Assembly: GCA_964508755.1 (NCBI GenBank) | Contig: CAZDUZ010000016.1 | Span: 1 to 19,034 of the forward strand | Direction of reading: 5' to 3' | Origin: CAZDUZ01 sp964508755 | GTDB taxonomy: Bacteria > Patescibacteriota > Dojkabacteria > SC72 > JAFGCJ01 | Length of the DNA stretch: 19,034 nucleotides | Shown here: piece after piece, positions 1 to 7,186 of the stretch | Position numbering within the stretch: position 1 is the first letter of the stretch | Layout of the letters: each line of letters starts with the position of its first letter | Notes under the pieces: generated by a model | Told to the model about the DNA's origin: nothing | The model's input: only the letters and a program-made list of their open reading frames with translations | The model's database searches: none | Translations under genes and position numbers: made by a program

Positions 1-33
1 CTTAACCGTGCTTAATGGATTATCGGATGTGTT

Positions 34-2067
34 TCAAGAAAATAGATATTTTGTATTCAGAACACGTTCAATTTGTGTATGAGCTTGAGTCAAAATAGCA
101 AGTCTTCTGTTCTTTTCCTGTTGGTCCTTTGCCATTATGAGGTTTTTCTCAAAGAACTCATTTCCTGAAGATGTTAGCGTAGACAGCTCCTTGATAGAAA
201 TTTCCTTTTTCTCTGAAAGAGCATGTATTGCTTTGAGGAAGTTCTTTTCAGATGGGTTTAACGAAGAGAGGGAGATTTTGGTATCTAGGGAATGATTACT
301 CTTAATTGCAATATTATAAATCCGCTTTGTTAATTCGATAATTTCTTCAAGTGTCTTACTGTTTGTTTTTAGTGAACATTGCTGAAGAATATTCTTTTTA
401 GTTACAAATGACGGACTGGTGTTAAAGAGCACTGCCTTAATCAAATTACGCTGATTGGGAAGTTTCTTGTACGTTCCTTCTGCAAGAAGTTGCTCGGCTC
501 GCTGAAGAATAAACTCCTTTATAGCCGTCTGATCGGCACCTTGAACGGCACTTTCTGATGCATAGGAGATTAACTCGTCGAGAGATATTGGAAACTCCTT
601 TTCCCACAGAATTTTGGTAATAGCAATTGCTGCACGTCGTAATCCATATGGATCTGAGTTGCCCTTGGGAACAGCGTTAATACTAAACATCCCAAACAGT
701 GTGTCAATTTTATCTGCAAGTGCAAGAATTGCTCCAAGGTCTGAGGACGGTACACGATCCGTTGAACTTTTGGGCTGATAATGCTCTTCTATCGCTTTTG
801 CTATGGAAGCATCAATTCCTTCATTTTCGGCGTATACTCTTCCCATAGAACCTTCAAGCGATGAAAATTCCACGACAAGTGCAGAAGCGAGGTCAGCTTT
901 CGTGAGTAGTCCGGCTTGTTTTACTTTGTCTTTTCTGATTGTGCATTTAGCAGCAATTTTAAGAGCAATTTCAGTCAAACGATTTGCCTTATCTTGCATT
1001 GATCCGAGTTTTTCTTGGAAAGTGATTCGTGATGTTTTCTTGCGCATTTCATCGAGTGAGGTGGTCATGTCTTGTTCATAAAAGAAAACCGCATCCCTTA
1101 GCCTTGCATTAACAACCATTTCGTTTCCACGCGCTATGAGATCAGATGACTTGTCATAATTAGCAATTACAAGGAACAGATTGCTCATTTCTTTCCTGCT
1201 TTCGTTGTAAAGCGGGAAGTAACGTTGATGCTTCTGTAAAACGGTGGCAATGACTTTCGGCGGAAGAGAAAGAAATTGTTCGCTAAAGTGGCAGATTAAC
1301 GGGTGGGGATATTCGATCAAGAAGGTGACTTCATCTATCAGATCATCACAGGTATAGGGACAGGATAGACTTTGAGCTGTCTCAAGGGTCTGAAGAATTT
1401 TTTGAATGAGAATTTTTCGCTTCCGTTGATCTGCGATGATTTTGTTTTGAGCAAGTATATCCTCATAGGCACCAGCATTGGGAATCACGAACTTTCTAGA
1501 TTGATTGAACCGAGTGCCGTAGCTGATATTTTGACTGAGAAGGGAACCAATCTGAATCGGGAGAACTTTTTTCCCTTGCATACATAAAACCCATCTGATC
1601 GGACGAGAAAACTTCAAACCTGAAGTGTCCCAACGCATCGGTCGGTCAATAACAATACTTTTAATGACTTCTACTAAAAAACTCTGTATATCAGGTATAA
1701 ACTGCGCCACTAAGTTTTTAGAAACAAATACGAATTTTTTGCCTGATTCCTCTTTTACGGTGAGTTTGTCTGGACTTACCTTGTGCGATGCTGCAAATTT
1801 TTCTCCTATTGTTGTCGGTTTACCATTTTCAAATGCAACATCGTATAACGGACCTTTTACCTCAATTGCTTTTTGTGTACTTTCGATATTATCTGCAAGT
1901 AGAGCAATTCTTCGCGGAGTAACGAATAGGCGGGGCCTTGTAAGAGTTAGGTTGTGTTTGACTGCTATAGCAGTCAGTACCGTCTCTGAAAGTTGAGAAA
2001 TAATGGTTAAGCAATGTGCGGCGGGTAGTTCTTCGCACCCAAGTTCAAAGACAAATGGCTCTTTCAT
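34..2067 (-). CDS. glyS: Glycyl-tRNA synthetase beta subunit
   Basis: 677 residues, close to the usual length of about 690 for the beta subunit of the bacterial alpha2beta2 glycyl-tRNA synthetase. The beta subunit recognises tRNA-Gly and is needed with GlyQ for charging. The N-terminus (FVFELGCEELPA) is the family signature. The middle holds the HD-like segment HYQP...LALADKIDTLFGMF around residues 430-460, and the C-terminal 100 residues have the DALR-type anticodon-binding pattern. The start ATG (2065-2067) overlaps the glyQ stop by 4 bp (ATGA), so the two are translationally coupled in one operon with glyQ first. The stop is TGA at 34-36, so the gene is complete. No internal anomaly seen. 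Confidence 0.97.
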   Translation of the reverse strand: MKEPFVFELGCEELPAAHCLTIISQLSETVLTAIAVKHNLTLTRPRLFVTPRRIALLADNIESTQKAIEVKGPLYDVAFENGKPTTIGEKFAASHKVSPDKLTVKEESGKKFVFVSKNLVAQFIPDIQSFLVEVIKSIVIDRPMRWDTSGLKFSRPIRWVLCMQGKKVLPIQIGSLLSQNISYGTRFNQSRKFVIPNAGAYEDILAQNKIIADQRKRKILIQKILQTLETAQSLSCPYTCDDLIDEVTFLIEYPHPLICHFSEQFLSLPPKVIATVLQKHQRYFPLYNESRKEMSNLFLVIANYDKSSDLIARGNEMVVNARLRDAVFFYEQDMTTSLDEMRKKTSRITFQEKLGSMQDKANRLTEIALKIAAKCTIRKDKVKQAGLLTKADLASALVVEFSSLEGSMGRVYAENEGIDASIAKAIEEHYQPKSSTDRVPSSDLGAILALADKIDTLFGMFSINAVPKGNSDPYGLRRAAIAITKILWEKEFPISLDELISYASESAVQGADQTAIKEFILQRAEQLLAEGTYKKLPNQRNLIKAVLFNTSPSFVTKKNILQQCSLKTNSKTLEEIIELTKRIYNIAIKSNHSLDTKISLSSLNPSEKNFLKAIHALSEKKEISIKELSTLTSSGNEFFEKNLIMAKDQQEKNRRLAILTQAHTQIERVLNTKYLFS

Positions 2068-2966
2068 GGTTTCATAAGCGGGTAGTTTAACTTCTTTCGT
2101 TCTTCGGTGTAGAGTTTGGCAATTGCAGATGAAAGGTGAAGCATCTTTCGAAACGTATTTGCTCGTTCACTGACTCCGACTGCGCCTCTCGTATCTAAAA
2201 TATTGAAACTATGTGACATTTTTAGAAGATTGTCATAGGCAGCCCGGTGATTTCCTACTTCAACCTGAGCTTGTGCTTCTTCGTGATAGAGATCGAAAAG
2301 TTGTTGATGTCTTGAAACATCAGCCGTTTCAATATTGAAAACGCTTTGCCAGTACTCCTGCCGTTCGAACATATCGCCATATCGTACTTTTTCATTCCAC
2401 CAAATCTTCTTAAAATCGTCGACTCCCTGAATATACATTGCAATTCGTTCAGGTCCATAGGTTATTTCTACCGGAATTGGATCCAGATCGATTCCTCCTA
2501 CTTGTTGGAAATAGGTGTACTGTGTGATTTCCATACCATCGAGCCATACTTCCCATCCAGTACCCCAGGCACCGATAGAGGGGGATTGCCAGTTATCTTC
2601 TACAAATCTGATGTCATGCTTCTTAGTATCAATGCCAATTGCATCAAGACTTCCCAGATAAAGCTCCATATTATTTGCTGGAGCAGGTTTAAGAATAACT
2701 TGAAATTGAAAATAATGTTGGAGTCGGTTAGGATTTTTACCGTATCTGCTGTCAGCTGGACGGCGCGAAGGCTCAACATAAGCCACATTCCACGGTTCTG
2801 GACCGAGTACTCTGAAATAGGTGTGAGGATTTGCGGTACCGGCTCCAACTTCTACACCATATGGTTCTCCAACGACACAACCCTGCTTTTCCCAATATTC
2901 TTCAAGACGGCGAAGTATTTGCTGAAAAGTAAGGAACTGTAATGTAGAAGAGGTTTGTTTGGCCAT
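2064..2966 (-). CDS. glyQ: Glycyl-tRNA synthetase alpha subunit
   Basis: Catalytic alpha subunit of heterotetrameric GlyRS. Strong family signatures include EYWEKQGC, EVGAGTANPHT, LGPEPWNVAYVEPSRRP, RYGKNPNRLQHYFQFQV, DIRFVEDNWQSPSIGAWGTGWEVWLDGMEITQ and YFQQVGG. An upstream in-frame ATG at 2993 would give 309 residues. I prefer the ATG at 2964-2966 (300 residues, MAKQTSS...) because the best promoter here has its -10 box at 2992-2997, overlapping the upstream ATG, so transcription should start near 2985. The N-terminus of E. coli GlyQ is also shorter than the long form. Neither start has a clear Shine-Dalgarno. glyS follows with a 4-bp overlap. Confidence 0.95.
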   Translation of the reverse strand: MAKQTSSTLQFLTFQQILRRLEEYWEKQGCVVGEPYGVEVGAGTANPHTYFRVLGPEPWNVAYVEPSRRPADSRYGKNPNRLQHYFQFQVILKPAPANNMELYLGSLDAIGIDTKKHDIRFVEDNWQSPSIGAWGTGWEVWLDGMEITQYTYFQQVGGIDLDPIPVEITYGPERIAMYIQGVDDFKKIWWNEKVRYGDMFERQEYWQSVFNIETADVSRHQQLFDLYHEEAQAQVEVGNHRAAYDNLLKMSHSFNILDTRGAVGVSERANTFRKMLHLSSAIAKLYTEERKKLNYPLMKP

Positions 2967-2991
2967 ACGTGTAAAGAAGAGATTCGCGCTC

Positions 2992-3020
2992 ATGATATAT
3001 CGAAAATGTTATGTTGTCAA
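2992..3020 (-). promoter_or_regulatory. glyQS promoter
   Basis: On the minus strand TTGACA (3015-3020) is followed after a 17-bp spacer by TATCAT (2992-2997). The -35 box matches the sigma70 consensus exactly and the -10 box matches 4 of 6. The predicted start of transcription near 2985 lies downstream of the ATG at 2993, which favours translation from 2966. Confidence 0.6.
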
Positions 3021-3110
3021 GAAAAAATGAGTTTGTCTGTGACGGTTTGTATCTCATTTATCAATTTGCTAGCGCTATTGAATGATATTCTTCTCCTCTC
3101 TCCCTCACTA

Positions 3111-3119
3111 TGCTACTAT
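3111..3119 (+). promoter_or_regulatory. lysS extended -10 promoter (candidate)
   Basis: TGC followed directly by TACTAT forms an extended -10 element; no good -35 box is visible 17 bp upstream. Transcription would start near 3126, leaving a 5' UTR of about 26 nt before the lysS ATG at 3152. The same TGnTACnAT pattern precedes serS and tRNA-Pro in this window. Confidence 0.4.
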
Positions 3120-3151
3120 CCACAGTAAGTTAGTTTTCATTCCTTTATTGT

Positions 3152-5029
3152 ATGGCAATGCTTGAAACGATTAGAAAAGAGAGAATTGAAAAAGCTGATG
3201 AATTTCGAAGTAAGGGAGTAAATCCGTATCCTTCTGTTTCTGGTCGCACACATACTACCTCTGAGATTCTCACCTCATTTGAGAAGCTGAATGGACAAAC
3301 AGTCACTGTTTCTGGACGCCTCATGTCATGGAGAGATTTTGGGAAACTTGCATTCGCAGTACTGAGAGACGGATCTGGACAACTCCAGCTGTATTTAAAA
3401 GAAATGAACCTTTCGGAAGTATGGAAAGACTTAAAACTCTATGATATTGGTGACTTTGTCGATGCTACCGGAACGGTAACCAAAACCAAAACTGGAGAAA
3501 TATCGGTGGAGGTTAAAACTATGACAATTTTAACCAAATCTATCCGCCCACTCCCTGAGAAGTGGATGGGACTAAAGGATGAAGATGCTCGTTTCCGGCA
3601 ACGCTATTTGGATTTCCTCGTTAATCCTACTGCGCGGGACCGAATAGAAAAACGAGCGAAACTTCTTCGATTTATTCGTGAATTTATGTGGAAAAAAGGG
3701 TTTATTGAAATTGAGAATCCATCCCTTGAAACGAATCCTGCAGGAGCTGAAGCTCGTCCATTTATCACTCATATCAATGCATATGACATGGATGTGTATT
3801 TGAGAATTTGTGCTGGTGAGCTGTGGCAGAAAATGTCCACCATTGGTGGATTCGAGAAGGTTTTTGAAGTTGCACGCGCCTACCGGAATGAAGGCGTTGA
3901 TGCAGAGCATAATCCTGAGTTCACCATGATTGAATTCTATTGGGCATATGCCACACTAGAAGATAATATTGCGCTTCATCAGGAGTTGTTCTCAGGAATG
4001 GCTAAGGAAATCACGGGATCATACAAGTTTACCTACCGAGGTAAGGAGCTTGATCTTACTCCTCCGTTTCCTGTCGTACGCTATCCCGATTTATTTAAGG
4101 AACATACAGGTCTTGATCTTGAAACGTATGAACAGTTGGATGACCTCAAAAAAGCTGGTAAAGAATTAGGGGTTACTATCGAGGACGAAATGGGATGGTC
4201 TTCCACTATTGATCAGATATACAAAGAGAAAGTCAGGCCCAATGTATTCGGACCTGTTTTTCTTGTGGATTATCCATATGTGTTAACTCCTCTTGCGAAG
4301 AGAACTGAAAAAGACTCCCGGTATGTCCAAATGTCCCAGCTTCTTCTTGATTCGATGGAGATGTGCAGGATGTATGGAGAACTCAACGACCCGGTAGACC
4401 AAAAAGAACGGTTTAGTGAACAGACTGAAGCTCGAGAGGGTGGTGATGAGCAAACATGGACGGCAGACGATGCCTTTGTGGAAGCAATGGAATATGGTAT
4501 GCCTCCTCAGACTGGATCTGGAATCGGAATAGACCGCTGGATAAAAGTACTTACTGATGCAGAGAGTCTTCGAGAGGTAATTGCATATCCGATTATGAAA
4601 CCGGAAGTGCCGCAAGCGGTAGGTGAAAAAAAAGAATCTGAAACTAACGATCAACCTGAAAGCGGTAATCCAGACGATCTAGTGGTGGTAGGAAAAGTTG
4701 AAAAGATAGAAAAGCACCCTACAGCAGAAAAGTTATATATTGTAACCGTTGATACAGGAGAGCAGGAGAAGCGCATAATCGTATGCGGTTGTAATAACTA
4801 CAACCTTGGTGATTTGGTGCCGGTGGCTTTACCGGGTGCGTCTGTGCACTCTCCTGAAGGAGGAAGTGTCCGAATCCGTAAAAGCAAAATTCGAGGGATA
4901 CTCTCTGACGGAATGCTTTGTTCTCCTCTTGAAATAGGGGTAAGTGATGATCACACGTGTATTCATGTCTTGCCTTCAAATCTTAAAGATAGCGTAGGTC
5001 AGTCTCTCTCGAATGTGTCTTGGACGTAG
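3152..5029 (+). CDS. lysS: Lysyl-tRNA synthetase (class II) with C-terminal tRNA-binding domain
   Basis: 625 residues, well above the usual ~500 for class II LysRS. Residues ~50-130 form the OB-fold anticodon-binding domain (VSGRLMSWRDFGKLAFAVLRD). Residues ~150-480 are the class II catalytic core: motif 2 region FEVARAYRNEGVDAEHNPEFTM and motif 3 GSGIGIDRWIKVL. A polar linker (~482-510) then leads to an extra domain at 511-625: VVVGKVEKIEKHP, a CGCNN segment, VALPGA, IRKSKIRG, SDGMLCS, LGVSDDH-like. This matches the B1/EMAPII-like tRNA-binding domain at the N-terminus of PheT and the C-terminus of many MetRS. I infer that it raises tRNA affinity in trans or cis. The gene is divergent from glyQS, and its product charges tRNA-Lys. 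Confidence 0.95.
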   Translation: MAMLETIRKERIEKADEFRSKGVNPYPSVSGRTHTTSEILTSFEKLNGQTVTVSGRLMSWRDFGKLAFAVLRDGSGQLQLYLKEMNLSEVWKDLKLYDIGDFVDATGTVTKTKTGEISVEVKTMTILTKSIRPLPEKWMGLKDEDARFRQRYLDFLVNPTARDRIEKRAKLLRFIREFMWKKGFIEIENPSLETNPAGAEARPFITHINAYDMDVYLRICAGELWQKMSTIGGFEKVFEVARAYRNEGVDAEHNPEFTMIEFYWAYATLEDNIALHQELFSGMAKEITGSYKFTYRGKELDLTPPFPVVRYPDLFKEHTGLDLETYEQLDDLKKAGKELGVTIEDEMGWSSTIDQIYKEKVRPNVFGPVFLVDYPYVLTPLAKRTEKDSRYVQMSQLLLDSMEMCRMYGELNDPVDQKERFSEQTEAREGGDEQTWTADDAFVEAMEYGMPPQTGSGIGIDRWIKVLTDAESLREVIAYPIMKPEVPQAVGEKKESETNDQPESGNPDDLVVVGKVEKIEKHPTAEKLYIVTVDTGEQEKRIIVCGCNNYNLGDLVPVALPGASVHSPEGGSVRIRKSKIRGILSDGMLCSPLEIGVSDDHTCIHVLPSNLKDSVGQSLSNVSWT

Positions 5030-5078
5030 TCATGATTCATGCTTAACTAGAGCTCAATTAAAGATAGTCTGAGGAACA

Positions 5079-5378
5079 ATGAAAGACATACGTGACTTGC
5101 TTAAAAATCAACAAGCCCTTTTTGACACACACAAGTATGTTACCAGAGAGTACCAGGATTTCGGATATCGCCTTGCTCTTAAACTTGATGACCTTGAACA
5201 TAAGGCTCTCTATATAAAACTTGCGAAGGAAGTACCGCGGGGACTGCTTGAGCAGGCACTTTCTTTTGCATCTGACTATCCAAATGTAAGGAAGAAAGGT
5301 AGAGTGTTTATGTGGAAGCTTAAAGAACTTCGGAGTGGGAAAAAAGAAGATGATTCCAATGAAAAAAAGAAGGATTAG
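5079..5378 (+). CDS. Hypothetical protein, 99 aa
   Basis: Small charged, mostly helical protein with no family that I recognise. The first 80 residues alternate charged and aliphatic positions (DLLKNQQALFDTHKYVTREYQDFGYRLALKLDD), and the last 20 are a Lys/Glu/Asp-rich tail (SGKKEDDSNEKKKD). It has no membrane segment. A GAGGA (5071-5075) lies 3 nt before the ATG, short but plausible as a Shine-Dalgarno. The gene starts 50 bp after lysS, and its 3' end overlaps the start of the next permease gene by about 29 bp, so it is probably co-transcribed with the permeases. It sits where an ABC ATPase might be expected but has no Walker motifs. Confidence 0.7.
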   Translation: MKDIRDLLKNQQALFDTHKYVTREYQDFGYRLALKLDDLEHKALYIKLAKEVPRGLLEQALSFASDYPNVRKKGRVFMWKLKELRSGKKEDDSNEKKKD

Positions 5379-6168
5379 GCTTGTTGTACAGGTAATCAGC
5401 AGTAAACTTCAGGAGTGGAGTACCTTACGTTTTCGTCTACTGATTTGGAGCATTTCCGGAATCGTTGAACCTATTGTGTGGTCTGTTCTCTGGTTAGCCG
5501 TTTCTCGGGAAGGTGGTGGAGGTATGAGGCTTGGTTCAGCAGAAATTCTTACCTACTATGCTTGCATTGCTATTGTATCCCGACTCGTTCAGTCATGGAC
5601 CTATGATGACCTAAAAAGGGAAATTTTTGAAGGAACATATAGTAAGTATTTGCTATGGCCTTCAAGTATGGTTCTGTATCGATTTGCAATGGATCTTGGA
5701 AACAAATTGCTTAATCTTATGATAACTTTGCCTATTGGCGCTCTTTGGCTGTTGATTTTGTATCAAAACGACATGCTTCGATTGGATATTCAATGGCTGT
5801 TTCACGCATTATTCGCACTTGGCGGAGGGATTGTGCTGAAGTTTTCATTAGACGTTGCTATTGCTCATGTCGGGCTTTGGATATCTCGTTCAGATGGAAT
5901 CGGGTTACTGTATAACTTTATTCTTCGGCTTTGTGGCGGAGTTGTAGTGCCGTTATTGTTGCTACCTGGCTCGATTCGAGAATTATTTAATGTGCTTCCC
6001 TTTCGATACGTTTTATCTTTTCCTGTAGAAATAATTACTGGTTCGCTCTCTCGATCTGAAATGATTTCTGGCTATGCAATTTTGTTTGTTTGGGTTTTTA
6101 TTGTATTTTTTCTACTTGAGGTTCTCTTGCGAAAGGGTCTTCCTCGGTATGAAGCTACTGGTCTATGA
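5350..6168 (+). CDS. ABC-2 type transporter permease, COG4587-like
   Basis: About 272 residues with six predicted membrane segments, a short basic N-terminus and a cytoplasmic stretch containing YDDLKREIFEGTYSKYLLWP. That arrangement is characteristic of the DUF990/ABC2_membrane_6 family (COG4587/COG3694), permeases of uncharacterised exporters that work as heterodimers with a COG4586-type ATPase. Starts at GTG 5335, ATG 5350 and ATG 5359 are possible; 5350 is chosen as the ATG before the basic stretch MIPMKKRRIR. It overlaps the upstream gene by 29 bp and the next permease by 4 bp (ATGA at 6165-6168), indicating tight coupling. The substrate is unknown. No ATPase gene is present in the window. 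Confidence 0.8.
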   Translation: MIPMKKRRIRLVVQVISSKLQEWSTLRFRLLIWSISGIVEPIVWSVLWLAVSREGGGGMRLGSAEILTYYACIAIVSRLVQSWTYDDLKREIFEGTYSKYLLWPSSMVLYRFAMDLGNKLLNLMITLPIGALWLLILYQNDMLRLDIQWLFHALFALGGGIVLKFSLDVAIAHVGLWISRSDGIGLLYNFILRLCGGVVVPLLLLPGSIRELFNVLPFRYVLSFPVEIITGSLSRSEMISGYAILFVWVFIVFFLLEVLLRKGLPRYEATGL

Positions 6169-6947
6169 AACTTCTAAGTATTTGGAAAACATTTATTGCA
6201 TTTTCATTTCAAAATCTGATAGCGTACCGCACTGATTTTTTGTTTCGTGTTGGAGGAATGGTAATAAATGTACTATTTATGCTTGTCGTGCTTTATTTAC
6301 CCTTCAGATACACTCAGTCCCTTGCAGGATGGAGTCAGGATGAAGTACTAATAGTGTTGGGGATGTATTATATAATGAACGGTTTGTCTTGGACTTTTTT
6401 CAAAGAGGGCATTTTTAAACTTGATCAGAAGATCAGAAACGGCTCTCTCGATTTTGCTCTTCTGAAGCCTGAAAACTCACAGTTTCTTATGACCTTTTTT
6501 GATGTGGATCTCACTCGGATTGCCGATGTGTTGGTAGGTCTTGTAATTATTGTTATACAGATAGTATCAAATGATGTTGCTCTATCTGTCAGTAGTCTTT
6601 TATTTACTTTAATTGCCATGCTTGCCGGCCTTATTGCCATTTACGCATTGTATCTTACCGTAAATATTCTTTCATTTTGGACGGGAGAAGCCTATCTCGG
6701 ACATGTAGCTAACCCACTATTTACAATTGCGAAATATCCAACATCGGTGTGGGGAGAGCGCGTAGCATTACTTTTTTTCTGGGTGTTACCAGTGGCTCTT
6801 CTTTCAACGGTTCCTTCGGCTGTACTACTTGATAAAGTATCAACAAATGTTGTAGCAGCGGCAGTGGTAATAAGCATCGTCTGGATTGCCATCTCAGCGG
6901 TATGCTGGAAGATTGGAGTTACGAGATATACTCGTATTGCGGAGTAA
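6165..6947 (+). CDS. ABC-2 type transporter permease, COG3694-like
   Basis: 260 residues with six predicted membrane segments. The N-terminus FIAFSFQNLIAYRTDFLFRVGGMV, the cytoplasmic segment DQKIRNGSLDFALLKPENSQF and the later ANPLFTIAKYPTSVWG stretch match the second permease of the COG4587/COG3694 pair. It probably pairs with the preceding product to form the membrane part of an ABC exporter. Its start overlaps the upstream stop by 4 bp. The serS promoter begins about 40 bp after its stop, so serS can be transcribed separately. An ATPase must come from elsewhere in the genome. Confidence 0.8.
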   Translation: MKLLSIWKTFIAFSFQNLIAYRTDFLFRVGGMVINVLFMLVVLYLPFRYTQSLAGWSQDEVLIVLGMYYIMNGLSWTFFKEGIFKLDQKIRNGSLDFALLKPENSQFLMTFFDVDLTRIADVLVGLVIIVIQIVSNDVALSVSSLLFTLIAMLAGLIAIYALYLTVNILSFWTGEAYLGHVANPLFTIAKYPTSVWGERVALLFFWVLPVALLSTVPSAVLLDKVSTNVVAAAVVISIVWIAISAVCWKIGVTRYTRIAE

Positions 6948-6987
6948 AGAGTCGAGATGAAAAGGTTCGAAAAATGATGATGACCAA

Positions 6988-7016
6988 TTGTAGAAGGAGA
7001 GTCTCTTTGCTACAAT
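6988..7016 (+). promoter_or_regulatory. serS / leader-peptide promoter
   Basis: TTGTAG (6988-6993), a 17-bp spacer and TACAAT (7011-7016), with TGC directly before the -10 giving an extended -10. The spacing predicts transcription starting at about 7023, the A of the leader ORF ATG, so the leader message would be leaderless or nearly so. Confidence 0.65.
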
Positions 7017-7022
7017 ACCTCC

Positions 7023-7067
7023 ATGGCATATGTGATTTCGCTATTCAGCTCATCATCACGATCATGA
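7023..7067 (+). CDS. Candidate serine-rich leader peptide of serS (14 aa)
   Basis: A 14-codon ORF reads MAYVISLFSSSSRS then TGA. Six of the 14 residues are serine, four of them consecutive (AGC TCA TCA TCA), and another Ser codon precedes the stop. It begins where the upstream promoter should initiate and lies 120 bp before serS. Known parallel: the Phe-rich pheM leader controls pheST in E. coli by ribosome stalling. I infer that shortage of charged tRNA-Ser would stall the ribosome on the Ser run and change folding of the G/C-rich RNA between 7068 and 7160. No homologue comparison was possible. The Ser run lies in a TCA-repeat-like stretch, so chance is not excluded. Confidence 0.5.
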   Translation: MAYVISLFSSSSRS

Positions 7068-7160
7068 CCCGCCCCCGGGGTTTATGCCGTTTCTCTTTTC
7101 CCAAGCAGATACGAGCTCCCGGAGGGAGATAGAACGGTACTGAGTATTATTCTCAGGGGG
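7064..7160 (+). promoter_or_regulatory. Structured region between leader ORF and serS
   Basis: Several exclusive pairings are visible. ATGACCC (7064-7070) can pair with GGGTT..AT (7078-7085) over the leader stop codon. 7072-7080 can pair with 7116-7125 (8 pairs, one mismatch). CTCCC (7116-7120) can pair with GGGAG (7124-7128) or with the G-run at 7156-7160. CTGAG (7140-7144) can pair with CTCAG (7152-7156). There is no U-tract behind a stem, so this does not look like a plain intrinsic terminator, and control at translation initiation is as likely. The switching model is inference. Confidence 0.4.
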
Positions 7161-7186
7161 AAATGGTAATTTTATTAGGTCCGGCA

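Noticed and set aside
2346..2942. 198-codon plus-strand open frame
   Set aside because: It is fully antisense to glyQ, whose protein is unmistakable; the translated sequence has no recognisable domain and no promoter or Shine-Dalgarno.
6902..7132. 76-codon plus-strand frame overlapping the second permease and the serS leader
   Set aside because: It starts inside the permease gene in another frame, crosses the serS promoter and has no domain; the Ser-rich ORF explains the region better.
6948..7186. T-box riboswitch upstream of serS
   Set aside because: The conserved T-box sequence (AGGGTGGnACCGCG) and the Stem I features are absent.
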